Shown piece by piece: positions 6,797 to 16,242 of a stretch of 64,000 bases of DNA (positions are counted from its first letter, which is position 1; each line of letters opens with the position of its first letter). The stretch is from a virus. The stretch is taken from the IMG/VR virus record IMGVR_UViG_3300002460_000025, positions 1 to 64,000 of that record. The stretch is one strand, 5' to 3'. The notes under the pieces were generated by a model. It searched no databases and had not been told where the DNA came from. It worked only from the letters and a program-made list of their open reading frames with translations. The position numbers and the translations under genes were made by a program.

Positions 6797-6822
6797 CAAT
6801 CTGTGCAGATCCATGCTATACT
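6793..6822 (+). promoter_or_regulatory. Rightward promoter, TTGACA-N18-TATACT
   Basis: TTGACA (6793-6798), 18 bases, TATACT (6817-6822) with an extended TGC before the -10. It overlaps the stop of the nuclease gene and would transcribe tRNA-Gly and the packaging genes. Confidence 0.85.
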
Positions 6823-7049
6823 AGCACTGATCACTATGCTCTAACTAGTCGCCCCGCCTTGCCATTTTGATGCTCGTCCTTCCATCCAATTGCAGGGCAA
6901 ATTGATAGGCTAACCGCTCCAATAGACGGCTCACACCGACGCCGGGGCAAGCGGTAAGCCACTCTTCGTATGCCATTCGCTGTCCGGGAGAGGCAGCGGC
7001 TCCTAACAGGAGATGACGCTTGAATTGACAAGCTGATGGCTCCATTTCA
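6823..7049. other. Leader between promoter and tRNA-Gly
   Basis: No plus-strand gene with a ribosome site. A minus-strand frame at 6845-7045 has passable composition but lies antisense to the transcript and lacks a ribosome site, so I do not call it. Confidence 0.4.
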
Positions 7050-7124
7050 GCGTCTATGGTGTCAAAGGTAGCATCATAGTCTTCCAAACTAAGGGTCTGG
7101 GTTCGATTCCCAGTGGACGCTCCA
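7050..7124 (+). tRNA. tRNA-Gly (anticodon UCC), CCA encoded
   Basis: The cloverleaf can be drawn by eye: acceptor GCGTCTA/TGGACGC, anticodon loop CTTCCAA giving UCC, T-arm CTGGG-TTCGATT-CCCAG, discriminator T and encoded CCA (7122-7124). A G1-C72 pair with U73 is typical of bacterial tRNA-Gly. The first anticodon-stem pair is A-A and the D-stem has two G-U pairs, so the stems are weaker than usual. Confidence 0.85.
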
Positions 7125-7330
7125 ATTCGCTAGCCCGTGAGCGATTCATAAATCAACGGGCATCCCTCCACCCCGACTGAGACGTCAAATCCCCCACCAC
7201 ACACTCCTTCCTTGTCTCCTGATTTACGTCTCATGTCACTTTCCGAATACGACACCTTTTGTTGGAAACAACTCCTCAGAATCAAGTCCCACCTCCAACG
7301 CTCCGACGCTACCGACGAGGAGGTCCGGCC
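7125..7330. other. Gap before the small terminase
   Basis: The small-terminase frame is open from 7259, but its best start is 7331 and I see no other gene. Confidence 0.4.
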
Positions 7331-7939
7331 ATGCACAAACCCGGCTGTATATGTCGGGTATGCGCGGCAGCACGTCGTCGGACACAAACGGCCATCATTG
7401 AGCCAACAGGAGATGGAGGGACAGCCCTCGTCACGATTGATGTGGCCCCGCCAGCGACCGTCCACGACGCAACCGTAAGTAATCCTATCAACGCCGACCA
7501 AATCCTTGTCGCCCCAAGCAAGACGATACGGGATCGTGTCGCACAGTGGATCATTCTTCGCTCCCAGGGACTCAAAAACGCAGAAATCGCCTCCCGCCTC
7601 GGTATCCAGACCGGCACCCTCAACACGATGATCTCCAAAGCCGCCAAGCAAGGGTGGCTGAAAATGGAAAGTCCTGCTGAACGCCTGGAATACGAGCTTG
7701 CCCCTACGGTGGTCGATAACCTGAAAGAGTTCCTCGACGAGAAGGACAAGAAAATCACCGTTGAAGTTGCGAAGGGGATTGGGTTGTTCAAGTCTCACCA
7801 AGCTGTGAAGGTTGAAGGAGATGTGAACAAGGCCATCCTCGCTCTGAACATTGAATTCTCAGGAGAATCTGCTGGACGCAAAGGCAATATCGTGGGTACC
7901 CCAAATGTGATTGATGTCGAGGTCGTCCAGAGCGAGTAA
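7331..7939 (+). CDS. Small terminase subunit-like protein
   Basis: 202 residues from ATG 7331, chosen for the GAGGAGGTCC ribosome site. A Cys pair (CICRVC) lies near the N-terminus. Residues about 75-120 form a helix-turn-helix (LKNAEIASRLGIQTGTLNTM) like those that recognise pac or cos DNA. The position two genes upstream of the large subunit and the HTH support the role. It would bind packaging-site DNA and regulate TerL. Confidence 0.7.
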   Translation: MHKPGCICRVCAAARRRTQTAIIEPTGDGGTALVTIDVAPPATVHDATVSNPINADQILVAPSKTIRDRVAQWIILRSQGLKNAEIASRLGIQTGTLNTMISKAAKQGWLKMESPAERLEYELAPTVVDNLKEFLDEKDKKITVEVAKGIGLFKSHQAVKVEGDVNKAILALNIEFSGESAGRKGNIVGTPNVIDVEVVQSE

Positions 7940-7942
7940 GTC

Positions 7943-8116
7943 ATGCCATTCGAAAGTGAAGCGCAACGACGATTCATGTTTGCTCGACATCCGAAGATTG
8001 CCAAACGATGGGCAGACACCTATGGCATCACTGACGATCTACCCAAGCGGAAAGGGAAGAAGCGTTCGAAGGCTCACCCGGCGGCTGAAGGATTGAAACG
8101 AGCGACACCAAGGTAA
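7943..8116 (+). CDS. Small basic phage protein (FESEAQRRFMFARHP type)
   Basis: 57 residues beginning MPFESEAQRRFMFARHPKIA. This short N-terminal motif recurs in many phage-encoded proteins, often near packaging or head genes. The C-terminus is Lys/Arg-rich. Function unknown; DNA binding is possible. Confidence 0.75.
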   Translation: MPFESEAQRRFMFARHPKIAKRWADTYGITDDLPKRKGKKRSKAHPAAEGLKRATPR

Positions 8117-8119
8117 TCG

Positions 8120-9580
8120 ATGGCAAAATGGCTTGAGCTTGAACGAGAGCCTCTCTTCAGCCAGCCTGATCAGATGGCCTTCCTAGAGGCACTGAGAAGT
8201 CGAGTCTGTCTCTCCTGTCGCACCCCCTATGTTGCTCGTCCTCCACGAGGACTCTGTCCACAGTGTGAACACGCTGGCAGACGGATTTTCGATCGACTCA
8301 CGATCATCGCTGGTCGTCGGTTTGGTAAGTCCAAGATTGGTTCCATTGCAGGGGTCGAAGAATCCTGCTTTGAGAATTCCATCGGATGGGCTTGTGCGCC
8401 GACCATCCCAAAGCTCCATCGATACGTCATCCCTGCGTTCCAGCAACTCATTCCGAATGAGTGGGTTGATGATTGGAACTCTGAGTTCAAAGACCTTCGC
8501 CTCAAGAATGGGGCGCTCATTCACTTCCAGACCCTCGAAGATCCCGATCAAGGTCGAGGACAGGGGCTTGATTGGTTGTGGATTGATGAGGTCTGTGAAC
8601 TGACCAAGGCCCACTGGGATGTAATTCGGCCGTCATTGGCAGGCAATACGACCGCATTCTTTACGACATCCCCTCGCGGCTACGACTGGGTCTACGACGA
8701 ACTCTACAAACCGGCTGAGAACGGCATCCCTGGATACTGGGCAACCATCGCTCGCACGATCGATTCAGCGAATCCCAAGATTAGTGAAGAATTCCTCGCC
8801 CGCGAGCGCCTCCAGATGTCCGATTCGATGTATCGGCAGGAATATGAGGCAGATTTCGTCACCTTCACGGGTGCGGTCTATGGAGACCTGATTTTCCCAC
8901 AGATCCTCCGATCGAGAGAGAAGATTCGTGAACTGCTTCCTGACTATCCCATCATTGAGCCGTGGCGATCGATTACGATTGGTATCGATACGGGGGCTGA
9001 TCACCCGTTTGGTGCTGTCAAACTGGTCGCGACTGATAAGGGACTCGTTGCGGTTGCTGAATATCTAGAGAAAGATCGATCATTCTTCCAGCACGTCACA
9101 GAGTTGAAGCGCCTCGCAGGAATCAATCCTGTCCGGTGGGCGATCAACAAGAATGAACGACAGGCCATCATCGAATTCGCACAGCCACAGTATGGAATCA
9201 TCTGTCAGAAGTCAGAGAATGACCAGCTTGCAGGGATCGAGCGTGTCAAGACATGGCTCCACAATAAGCAACTCTGGATTGTCGAGGATGCCTGTCCACG
9301 TCTCCTCAAGCAACTCCAAGCCCTCCGATGGGCTGATGCACGTAAAGATGGACAAAGCCGGGATAAAGCCATTGTCTACAAAAAGGATGACGAGCTTCCA
9401 GACTGTCTCCGTTATGCCTTGATGTCATGGCCGCAACTCCCAGAGGCTCCCAAAGAAACGACTGTTCGCGATATTAGTCGGATGCCTGATAGTGCTCGTT
9501 GGCAGATTGAACGTATGCGCCGTATTGAGAAACCACCCGACGAGAACCCAACGATGGCGGAATCGGATTTCTGGCTCTAA
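8120..9580 (+). CDS. Large terminase subunit (packaging ATPase/nuclease)
   Basis: 486 residues. An N-terminal zinc-finger insertion (CLSC...CPQC, about 34-52) precedes the ATPase: Walker A AGRRFGKS (about 65-72), Walker B LDWLWIDE (about 150-157) and a TTSPRG coupling segment. The C-terminal RNase-H-like nuclease begins at SITIGIDTGADHPFG with its catalytic Asp. The enzyme pumps DNA into the prohead and cuts concatemers. The N-terminal zinc finger is unusual for this family. Size is in the normal range. Confidence 0.95.
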   Translation: MAKWLELEREPLFSQPDQMAFLEALRSRVCLSCRTPYVARPPRGLCPQCEHAGRRIFDRLTIIAGRRFGKSKIGSIAGVEESCFENSIGWACAPTIPKLHRYVIPAFQQLIPNEWVDDWNSEFKDLRLKNGALIHFQTLEDPDQGRGQGLDWLWIDEVCELTKAHWDVIRPSLAGNTTAFFTTSPRGYDWVYDELYKPAENGIPGYWATIARTIDSANPKISEEFLARERLQMSDSMYRQEYEADFVTFTGAVYGDLIFPQILRSREKIRELLPDYPIIEPWRSITIGIDTGADHPFGAVKLVATDKGLVAVAEYLEKDRSFFQHVTELKRLAGINPVRWAINKNERQAIIEFAQPQYGIICQKSENDQLAGIERVKTWLHNKQLWIVEDACPRLLKQLQALRWADARKDGQSRDKAIVYKKDDELPDCLRYALMSWPQLPEAPKETTVRDISRMPDSARWQIERMRRIEKPPDENPTMAESDFWL

Positions 9581-9593
9581 CATATAGGTAAGT

Positions 9594-9719
9594 ATGGCTT
9601 ACGGTAGTACTCGTACCAACATGATCTTTTGTCCTCGGTGTCGTTCTACCATCTCTCCAGGTAAACCCTGCAAGCGATGTCTTCGTCAGGAACTCGAACC
9701 AAAGGAGTCGAAGTCGTAA
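9594..9719 (+). CDS. Small zinc-ribbon protein
   Basis: 41 residues with CPRC...CKRC, a compact zinc ribbon. The stop overlaps the next ATG (TAATG). It sits between terminase and portal; role unknown. Confidence 0.7.
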   Translation: MAYGSTRTNMIFCPRCRSTISPGKPCKRCLRQELEPKESKS

Positions 9720-10099
9720 TGTGGATTCCCACGCTCGTTGCTGAATATTTGAAAATCTCCAAGGATGCCGTCGACGAACTCCGCATTGAACTCGCAGCCG
9801 TCCGGGCTGAGCGTGATGCCCTGCGCTACCAGCAGGCAACAGATCGTACCAACGCCGACTGGCTCCGTGTCAGAGTGAATGCGCTCGAACAGGAAAATAA
9901 AGCCCTCATTGAACGGGCCTACCAGATCAAACTTCCGGCACCTGAACTCGTTCGTACACCAGCATTCACTACTGGTCAGTGGAGTCCAGCGACAAGGGGT
10001 TTTGACCCTCAGATGCTCCATTCCGGCTTCGACGACATCGGTGAGGATGTCGCTCGTGCCCTTGGACTAGAAAGTTACGAGTCTCCTGAGAAGAAGTAA
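9719..10099 (+). CDS. Coiled-coil protein upstream of the portal
   Basis: 126 residues. Residues about 14-65 form a continuous charged helix (DELRIELAAVRAERDALR) predicted to coil; the C-terminus is less ordered. Position suggests a head-assembly accessory, but no family is recognised. Confidence 0.7.
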   Translation: MWIPTLVAEYLKISKDAVDELRIELAAVRAERDALRYQQATDRTNADWLRVRVNALEQENKALIERAYQIKLPAPELVRTPAFTTGQWSPATRGFDPQMLHSGFDDIGEDVARALGLESYESPEKK

Positions 10100-12355
10100 A
10101 TGGCCGATATTTTTGAGTCATTGACTCCCACACAGACGAACAGTCTGACGGCACCAGACGCAGCCCTTCCTGGGCTGCCGGTCAATGATCCATTCGAGGA
10201 ACAGAAGCTTCTCGCTATCTTCGAGCGATGTAAGAAGGAATCCTTCTCCTCTCGATGGGTGTGGGAACGTGAATGGCTCAGGGACATCTTCTACACAACG
10301 AATCGACAGTGGATCTACTGGCATCCCACCCGTCGCGAATGGGTAGATAAACGTCTCAACAAGAACGTCCCCCGCCCCGTGACCAACAAGATGGCCGAAA
10401 CGGTCCAGTCCCTCCGGGCGACCTTCGGATCCATCGAACTCGGTGTCATCGCGAGGCCGATTGGGCATAGTACAGAAAGTGTCGCCACCGCAGAGGTTGT
10501 CGATAAAATCGCTCCGCTCATCCATGAAGAGCACAAGATGCACATGGTGATGCGAGAGGCCGATTTCTGGTTGATCGTGAATGGCAGTGCTTGTCTTCAA
10601 ACGAGTTGGGACAATGACATCCGATTCAATCGGGCATTCATCCCACACGAACAATGTCAGACCTGTGGGACGATCTCCCCTCCAAAAGCGATTGTGGATG
10701 CAGGGAATACCTGTCCTGTCTGTGGAGGCACCTCGTTTACCAAGGCGATGCAGCCTGATGGGAAACCGGCTGGTGAATGGGTCTCCTATGGCAAGGGAAA
10801 GACAGTTGCGCTCTCCCCGTTTGAATATGCCATTCCACCAAGCGTCACCCGCTTTGACGAAACCCCGTATATCATTCGACTCCGGTGGAGAGATAAAGGC
10901 TATTACGAGGCCAATTACCCAGAGCTTGTCCACAAGCTCATGTTCGAGAAGTCTCCACAGGATCGATCCCTCCAGATTTACAAGTCCCTCTCCCTCGTCA
11001 ATGATATGGGCACCGGGTCGAGTTGGTCATCTCTCTCAATGGGTGGGATGGACACGATCGAAGGCATTACCGAGTATGAACTCTGGATGCGACCCACACC
11101 TGACTATCCAGAAGGGCTTGTTCTTCGTATCGCAGGTGATAAACAACCAGTCCTGATTCGTTCCGAGAAGGAAAGCATCCCAGGTCCGATCCCCTATAAG
11201 GATCGTGATAGCATGGTGATCTTCCCGTTCGCCTTTGCCATCTTCGAGCACATTGGAGGCCGTCTCTACGGTCGAGGGGCTCTTGCTCCACTGATTCAGA
11301 AGCAGGATCAACTCAATCAACTGGATTCCCTCATCCAGATGATCATCCAGCGCACGGCGAATCCTGTCTGGATTGTTCCAGAAGGCGCAGGGATCGATCA
11401 CTTCACTGGTGATCCTGGTCTCGTGATGAAGTGGAACCCTCTCGCCTCGGGTGGACAGGGTAAACCCGAACGTATTTCCGGTGAGAACGTCCCACCGGCT
11501 CTCTTCAGCCTCAGAGAACAGTATCTCAAAGATATTGAGGAGTTGGCTGGTACCTATGATATTATCAAGGGCCAGAAACCATCGGGTGTGGAGGCATTCT
11601 CCGCGCTCCAACTTCTGGTAGAACGCTCTCAGGCTCGATTTACATCAGCCTTCTCGTCTCGCGGGGAAATGTATCGTCAGTGGTTCTCGACGGCCCTCGA
11701 ATTGGAGCGGTCATTCGGTCCACAGGAACGTGTCCTGACCGTTGTCACCCCGAATAAGGGTTATACGTTCCAAGCGTTCCAGCAAGCACAGCTTCAAGGC
11801 AACGTGAGCATCAAAGTGGAAGATGGCACGAACATGCCAAAGACTCCACTGGGTAAACGGGCCGCGATTGAACACGCCAACCAGCTTGGACTGCTTGATC
11901 CAGCCGATCCAGAGCAGCGATATGCCCTTCTGACGGAACTGGGACTCTCGAATCTCTCCCCATCCCTCGATATCCACGTTCAGACAGCCCTCCAAATGCA
12001 AGATGCCTTTGAACGATGGGTCGAAAATCCCGTAGGACCACATCCCCTCGTCATGAAGATGTGGTACGATCCACAAATCCACTACGGTGAGCGAGTCAAG
12101 TGGCTGAATTCAGATCACATGCGTGAACTGATGGTCCAAACCCCCGAACTCGAACAAGTCATTCTGCTCCATTTACAAGAAATCCAGATGATGCTGGCCC
12201 CTCCACCAATGGTGGGACCAGATGGACAGCCGATCGCACCTGAAGCCCCAGAAGGTGTTGGTGCGGGCCGAGCCATGCAGAATTCGAACACAAACGCAGG
12301 AAATCCAGCCGGTAATCCTGCCACACAACCAGCACCACAACCGGCTTCATTCTAA
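10100..12355 (+). CDS. Portal protein
   Basis: 751 residues, in the size range of podovirus P22-like portals. Visible are an acidic N-terminus, a zinc finger (CQTCGTIS...CPVCGG, about 189-213), a conserved-looking core (GRLYGRGALAPLIQKQDQLN, about 388-407) and a Gln/Pro/Asn-rich tail. It should form the dodecameric DNA channel at the head vertex. The zinc finger inside the portal is uncommon. It lies between terminase and scaffold, as expected. Confidence 0.9.
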   Translation: MADIFESLTPTQTNSLTAPDAALPGLPVNDPFEEQKLLAIFERCKKESFSSRWVWEREWLRDIFYTTNRQWIYWHPTRREWVDKRLNKNVPRPVTNKMAETVQSLRATFGSIELGVIARPIGHSTESVATAEVVDKIAPLIHEEHKMHMVMREADFWLIVNGSACLQTSWDNDIRFNRAFIPHEQCQTCGTISPPKAIVDAGNTCPVCGGTSFTKAMQPDGKPAGEWVSYGKGKTVALSPFEYAIPPSVTRFDETPYIIRLRWRDKGYYEANYPELVHKLMFEKSPQDRSLQIYKSLSLVNDMGTGSSWSSLSMGGMDTIEGITEYELWMRPTPDYPEGLVLRIAGDKQPVLIRSEKESIPGPIPYKDRDSMVIFPFAFAIFEHIGGRLYGRGALAPLIQKQDQLNQLDSLIQMIIQRTANPVWIVPEGAGIDHFTGDPGLVMKWNPLASGGQGKPERISGENVPPALFSLREQYLKDIEELAGTYDIIKGQKPSGVEAFSALQLLVERSQARFTSAFSSRGEMYRQWFSTALELERSFGPQERVLTVVTPNKGYTFQAFQQAQLQGNVSIKVEDGTNMPKTPLGKRAAIEHANQLGLLDPADPEQRYALLTELGLSNLSPSLDIHVQTALQMQDAFERWVENPVGPHPLVMKMWYDPQIHYGERVKWLNSDHMRELMVQTPELEQVILLHLQEIQMMLAPPPMVGPDGQPIAPEAPEGVGAGRAMQNSNTNAGNPAGNPATQPAPQPASF

Positions 12356-12391
12356 ATCACCGTCTATCTCCGTCCTGATAGACACTCCAGC

Positions 12392-12409
12392 GCGGTCCTC
12401 TCCGCGATA
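12392..12409 (+). other. Short hairpin before the scaffold gene
   Basis: GCGCGG-TCCTCT-CCGCGA can pair in the 73-base gap after the portal stop. It resembles the other GC hairpins found between virion genes. Confidence 0.45.
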
Positions 12410-12428
12410 CCAAGAGTAGGAGCATCTC

Positions 12429-13262
12429 ATGGGAAGTCCGACCGTCGATCTCAATGTCAACCCCTCGTCCGCGCCTGACGATACAGCCGCACCCACGTCC
12501 GACCCGACGATAACAGGTCAACCCGCTCCGTCTCCAGCGATACAGGGGACACCGGCAGCGAGTCCGACAACTCAGCAGCAACCAGAGCCATCATGGCTCC
12601 GTGGGCGTCTTCAGGAAACCCGCGAAGCCGCCGTTCGTGCAGCCCAGACACAGTGGGAGCAGGAACGACGGATCATGCAGGCTCAATTTGAAGCCCAACA
12701 AGCACAACTCCACGCCCTTGTTGGCGTATCTCCGCAGGAAGATCCAGAAGTCTCAGCCGTTCGTTCCCAGTTCCAGCGCCTCTATCCAGGTCTGGCACAA
12801 CTCGAACAGCGAGCCAAGGATGTTCTCGGAGTCGTCGAGCGATCTGGGGATATTGATTCTCAGACAAAGCATTATTGGAGCAACTACGGGAGACAGACCA
12901 TGGATCGCCTCTACGACATGGCCGGTAAATCCCTCGGGAGCCCAATCGGTGATGATGCCAAGCGTGCCCTCCACGCGGCCTTCTCTGGCTACATTGCATC
13001 ATCTCCAGAAGCGACGAATCGTTACATGCAGGATCCCGCACTGGTCGAGGAATTTTGGAGTCAATTTGAAACCAATTTCATCGGTCCCGTTCGGAGAACC
13101 ACCAATGCAACGGTGCAGTCGAATGTGCAGAATCGTAACCTTCCACAGGATACCCCATCAGGGGCTCCGCAGGTGGGAGTGAACCCGGTCAAGCCAGTGG
13201 ATCTCGACGAACGCACAGCCATGGCATGGGCTTCTTACAGTGCAAACCGGAACCAATCGTAA
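12429..13262 (+). CDS. Scaffold-like protein
   Basis: 277 residues. The N-terminus is disordered and Pro/Ala/Thr-rich, followed by a helical Gln/Glu-rich part (TQWEQERRIMQAQFEAQQAQ). Composition and position between portal and coat fit a scaffolding protein that templates head assembly and leaves before packaging. The assignment rests on context more than on a motif. Confidence 0.7.
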   Translation: MGSPTVDLNVNPSSAPDDTAAPTSDPTITGQPAPSPAIQGTPAASPTTQQQPEPSWLRGRLQETREAAVRAAQTQWEQERRIMQAQFEAQQAQLHALVGVSPQEDPEVSAVRSQFQRLYPGLAQLEQRAKDVLGVVERSGDIDSQTKHYWSNYGRQTMDRLYDMAGKSLGSPIGDDAKRALHAAFSGYIASSPEATNRYMQDPALVEEFWSQFETNFIGPVRRTTNATVQSNVQNRNLPQDTPSGAPQVGVNPVKPVDLDERTAMAWASYSANRNQS

Positions 13263-13289
13263 GGTTCCAGATTTTCGATAGGTACTCTC

Positions 13290-14600
13290 ATGGGTGCAGA
13301 TAAACAGGCTCTCGACGCCATCTTCAAGGAAGTCTTTGAGGATGGTATCGCCGAGGGCGTTAACCAGAAGAACCCGTTACGGGACATCATCAAGACTGAG
13401 AAGTCACCGTTCAAGGGTCGGGAGCACGTCCGTCTGGCTCACACCACACGGAACATCTCCCCAATGTTCGTAGGCGAGGATTCGGCCTTCGCGGACGCTG
13501 GACAGCAGGGCTATTCACGGCTCTTCGTTGACCAGAAGAAGCTGATGGCACGTATTCGTATGACCTGGGAGGTCATGCAGGACTCGACGTCCAACGAAGG
13601 TGCGTTCATCTCAGCACGTAAGTCTGAGATGCAGTACATGATCGACGATATCAGTCGTCGGGATGAACACGCACTCAACACGGATGGTCGTGGGGTACTG
13701 GCGCTCATCGACGAAGCTACTCCATCAGGTAATACCACACTTGAGCTTGATGCTCCTGGTGGAATTACCAATGACAACTTCGGGAATAGGTTCCTCTCGT
13801 CAGGAATGTATATCGGAGCGGTCAATCCATCAACTGGCGCACTCCGCGCTGGTGTGGTCAAGGTGACAGCAGCCAACGCTGACGGTACAGACGTCACGGT
13901 GGACGCGGCACCAAACGCGGCATGGGCGAACAGTGATTATATCGTTCAGGTCGCGAACTCCGCCGTCACCGACGTGCTCGACTCGTCTTACGAGAAGGCA
14001 TGGTGGGGCTTGATGGCCCTGGTCGATGACGGGACATATCGTAACAACTACTTCGGTCTGGACCGTACAGCGGTTCCGGCATATAGTTCTTACGTGACCG
14101 CATCAACCGGCGCACTCTCTACGGACCTCATCCAGCGTGTAGCGGATGTGGTTGATCAGAAGCTGAATGGCAGTATCGACATGATCATCTGTCATCACAG
14201 CACACGTCGACTGGTCGTCCAGTTGACTGACGCTGATCGACGTTACATGGGCGCGAGTCTGCCGAAACCAGATCCTGGTACGGCGGCATTCAAGCAGGGA
14301 GATATTCCATTCGGAACTGTTCCTGTACGAGCCCTCCGTGACTTCCCACTCGACGTGATGGCCTTCTTGGATTTGAAGAACTCAGGTTTCAAGGAGTATG
14401 TCAGCGAGCCGGGTAAGTGGGTTGACGAGGATGGTCAGGTTCTCATTCGTGTCGGAGCGGGCGGAAGCGCCAGCCGAGATGCGTTCGAGGCATGGTATCG
14501 TGTGAGAAAGCAGTACTTCCTGGAATATCCAGCGTATTGTGCTCGTCTCGACGGTATCACTGGTCAGGCACTCGTGGTTGTTCGTCCAGCCGGTCAGTAA
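13290..14600 (+). CDS. Major capsid protein
   Basis: 436 residues following the scaffold. It starts MGADKQALDAIFKEVFEDGI and has the Lys/Gly/Asp-rich N-terminal arm, a central insertion with alternating strands, and a C-terminal part (EYPAYCARLDGITGQAL) expected for an HK97-fold coat. It forms the icosahedral shell. The high codon regularity suggests strong expression. A GC hairpin follows the stop. Confidence 0.85.
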   Translation: MGADKQALDAIFKEVFEDGIAEGVNQKNPLRDIIKTEKSPFKGREHVRLAHTTRNISPMFVGEDSAFADAGQQGYSRLFVDQKKLMARIRMTWEVMQDSTSNEGAFISARKSEMQYMIDDISRRDEHALNTDGRGVLALIDEATPSGNTTLELDAPGGITNDNFGNRFLSSGMYIGAVNPSTGALRAGVVKVTAANADGTDVTVDAAPNAAWANSDYIVQVANSAVTDVLDSSYEKAWWGLMALVDDGTYRNNYFGLDRTAVPAYSSYVTASTGALSTDLIQRVADVVDQKLNGSIDMIICHHSTRRLVVQLTDADRRYMGASLPKPDPGTAAFKQGDIPFGTVPVRALRDFPLDVMAFLDLKNSGFKEYVSEPGKWVDEDGQVLIRVGAGGSASRDAFEAWYRVRKQYFLEYPAYCARLDGITGQALVVVRPAGQ

Positions 14601-14614
14601 TCGTTCACACGTGT

Positions 14615-14635
14615 GGAGGGGGGCTCTGGCCCTCC
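14615..14635 (+). other. Intergenic GC hairpin after the coat gene
   Basis: GGAGGG-GGGCTCTGG-CCCTCC, between the coat stop and the next ribosome site. With no U-run it is more likely a partial terminator, RNA-stability or processing element than a full terminator. Confidence 0.6.
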
Positions 14636-14663
14636 TCTACATTCCTATCGTGAGGAATCGTTC

Positions 14664-15080
14664 ATGCAATATGTGACTGTCGTCAATCGGACCAATGAAG
14701 TACTCGAAGGCACCTGGGATGGAAAGCACTATGACATTCCACCTGGGAAGAGTGAGTATCCGGAAATCGCTGCTATCGCCTTCAAACGCCAGAATCCCGT
14801 TCGTGGAACGAGTGATCCTCGGTATGCCACGAATATGGATCTCATTGTAGGGTCGAGTCAGTATAAGTTGGGAATCGTGGAACACGGGGATCCCTGTGAT
14901 TCACTCGTCACGACCAATAATGAACCCAATGAACCCATCGAACGATGGGATCGGTCGAAGCTCGCTGGTGCGTTACCAACAGAAATTCGTCCAGGTGACA
15001 ATGGCCTCTACGCAGCCCCACGACGGACTATCGGCAGTGAACCACTCTCACCGAATGTCGGATTTACCAATCCTGACTAA
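14664..15080 (+). CDS. Head-associated protein, unknown
   Basis: 138 residues from ATG 14664 behind GAGGAATCG. An N-terminal beta domain (NEVLEGTWDGKHYDIPPGKS) precedes an extended Pro/Asn-rich tail. Directly after the coat, this is a common position for decoration or head-completion proteins, but no family is recognised. Confidence 0.65.
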   Translation: MQYVTVVNRTNEVLEGTWDGKHYDIPPGKSEYPEIAAIAFKRQNPVRGTSDPRYATNMDLIVGSSQYKLGIVEHGDPCDSLVTTNNEPNEPIERWDRSKLAGALPTEIRPGDNGLYAAPRRTIGSEPLSPNVGFTNPD

Positions 15081-15082
15081 TC

Positions 15083-15586
15083 ATGGTCACGTACGGCAAT
15101 TATATTCCTGATATCAATCGTTTCTTCCTCGCTGGACCACCGGGATGGTGGCTCACGAAGTTGTATGAATTCGATACGAGCCTTGTCGTGGTGCCATCCA
15201 GACAGGGCTTCTATTATCGTCTCGCACAGCGTAGGAAGTTGCGACTCCCCGATCACATTGTCAATGATGCCTTGTTCAACGAGTCGGACACGAAGATGTT
15301 GGCATCGTATGGGTTGATTCCCGTCACCACTATCCTCGCCACGGCCAACTGGTCGAATCCACTTATGTGGAATGAACTGGCATCCAGAGCCCCCCACCGT
15401 CAAGGGGGAGCAGATGCCGTGAATGCTCGACTCGAAGCGCAGGATCGTGAAGAGTCATTGAGGAAGGCAGCCGTGATCGACGATATCAAGACACAAACGG
15501 CCAAAGATGGCTGGAAGCTCTATCGAAAAAAGATTGGTCTTGGCCGTACATGGCATGGACCGAACCTCGATCCGAAATTCTCGTAA
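15083..15586 (+). CDS. Virion-region protein, unknown
   Basis: 167 residues. An aromatic N-terminus (RFFLAGPPGWWLTKLYEF) is followed by a charged helical C-terminus (AVNARLEAQDREESLRKAA). It resembles small proteins seen between coat and adaptor genes in other phages, but I cannot name a family. Confidence 0.65.
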   Translation: MVTYGNYIPDINRFFLAGPPGWWLTKLYEFDTSLVVVPSRQGFYYRLAQRRKLRLPDHIVNDALFNESDTKMLASYGLIPVTTILATANWSNPLMWNELASRAPHRQGGADAVNARLEAQDREESLRKAAVIDDIKTQTAKDGWKLYRKKIGLGRTWHGPNLDPKFS

Positions 15587-15655
15587 CATCGTTGATCCTG
15601 ATCAACGCTACCTATCAGGACGCTTACCCACGCGAAGGGGGTTGAGATTTCTCTC

Positions 15656-16138
15656 ATGGCTCTATCTCTTGAAAGTGCAAACCTCGTCCGTCAGAAGGTC
15701 TACACGGCGATCAATGGTCGTGCGGATTCCAAGAATGCGCGTGTATTCTGGGACTCGGCTCGGGCGTTCTTCAACAAACATGTCGACAACGGCAATGCAG
15801 ATCTTCAGTTCATTCCCTTCTCGGAAGCGGATGCGGATGATGACGATGGCACGGCTCTCGCGGATGCGGCGTGCAAGGTCTATCTCTTCTATGTGAAGAA
15901 ACTGGCCTCTGCAACAGCCAACACCGTCAAACTGTTCGACCACGCGACCCTCGATACGACTGCCACTGACCAGACGCTCTCGATTCCTCTCGATGCGGCC
16001 AGTCAGGAAGCTTTTCAGGTTTATCCTGCTGGATTCTCACAGGCGGTCGGTGTCACGGTGACACAGCACACGACCATCGAAGGATCCACTGATGGATCTG
16101 ATGGTGCGGACGGCTTCATCGTGGTTGGTGCAGCGTAA
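15656..16138 (+). CDS. Virion-region protein, unknown
   Basis: 160 residues with an N-terminal helical part and a beta-rich Thr/Ala/Asp C-terminus (ATLDTTATDQTLSIPLDAAS). An acidic run (EADADDDDGTALADAA) is notable. It is possibly a surface decoration protein; inference from position and composition only. Confidence 0.65.
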   Translation: MALSLESANLVRQKVYTAINGRADSKNARVFWDSARAFFNKHVDNGNADLQFIPFSEADADDDDGTALADAACKVYLFYVKKLASATANTVKLFDHATLDTTATDQTLSIPLDAASQEAFQVYPAGFSQAVGVTVTQHTTIEGSTDGSDGADGFIVVGAA

Positions 16139-16236
16139 TGTGGCGTTCGTTGGCTAAGTGGCTTCTCACAAAAATCGCTCCCATCCTCATCAAAGAGGCT
16201 GTGGAGAAGCTTGAAGGGGACACGAAGCCTCAGTAA
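16138..16236 (+). CDS. 32-residue amphipathic peptide
   Basis: It begins MWRSLAKWLLTKIAPILIKE and is coupled to the upstream gene by TAATG. It is predicted to be one amphipathic helix that could associate with membranes. Unknown role. Confidence 0.55.
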   Translation: MWRSLAKWLLTKIAPILIKEAVEKLEGDTKPQ

Positions 16237-16242
16237 CCCTGT

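Noticed and set aside
6845-7087. Leftward open frame of 66-80 codons between promoter and tRNA-Gly
   Set aside because: It is antisense to the transcript, its long form starts inside the tRNA, and no ribosome site precedes the ATG at 7045.
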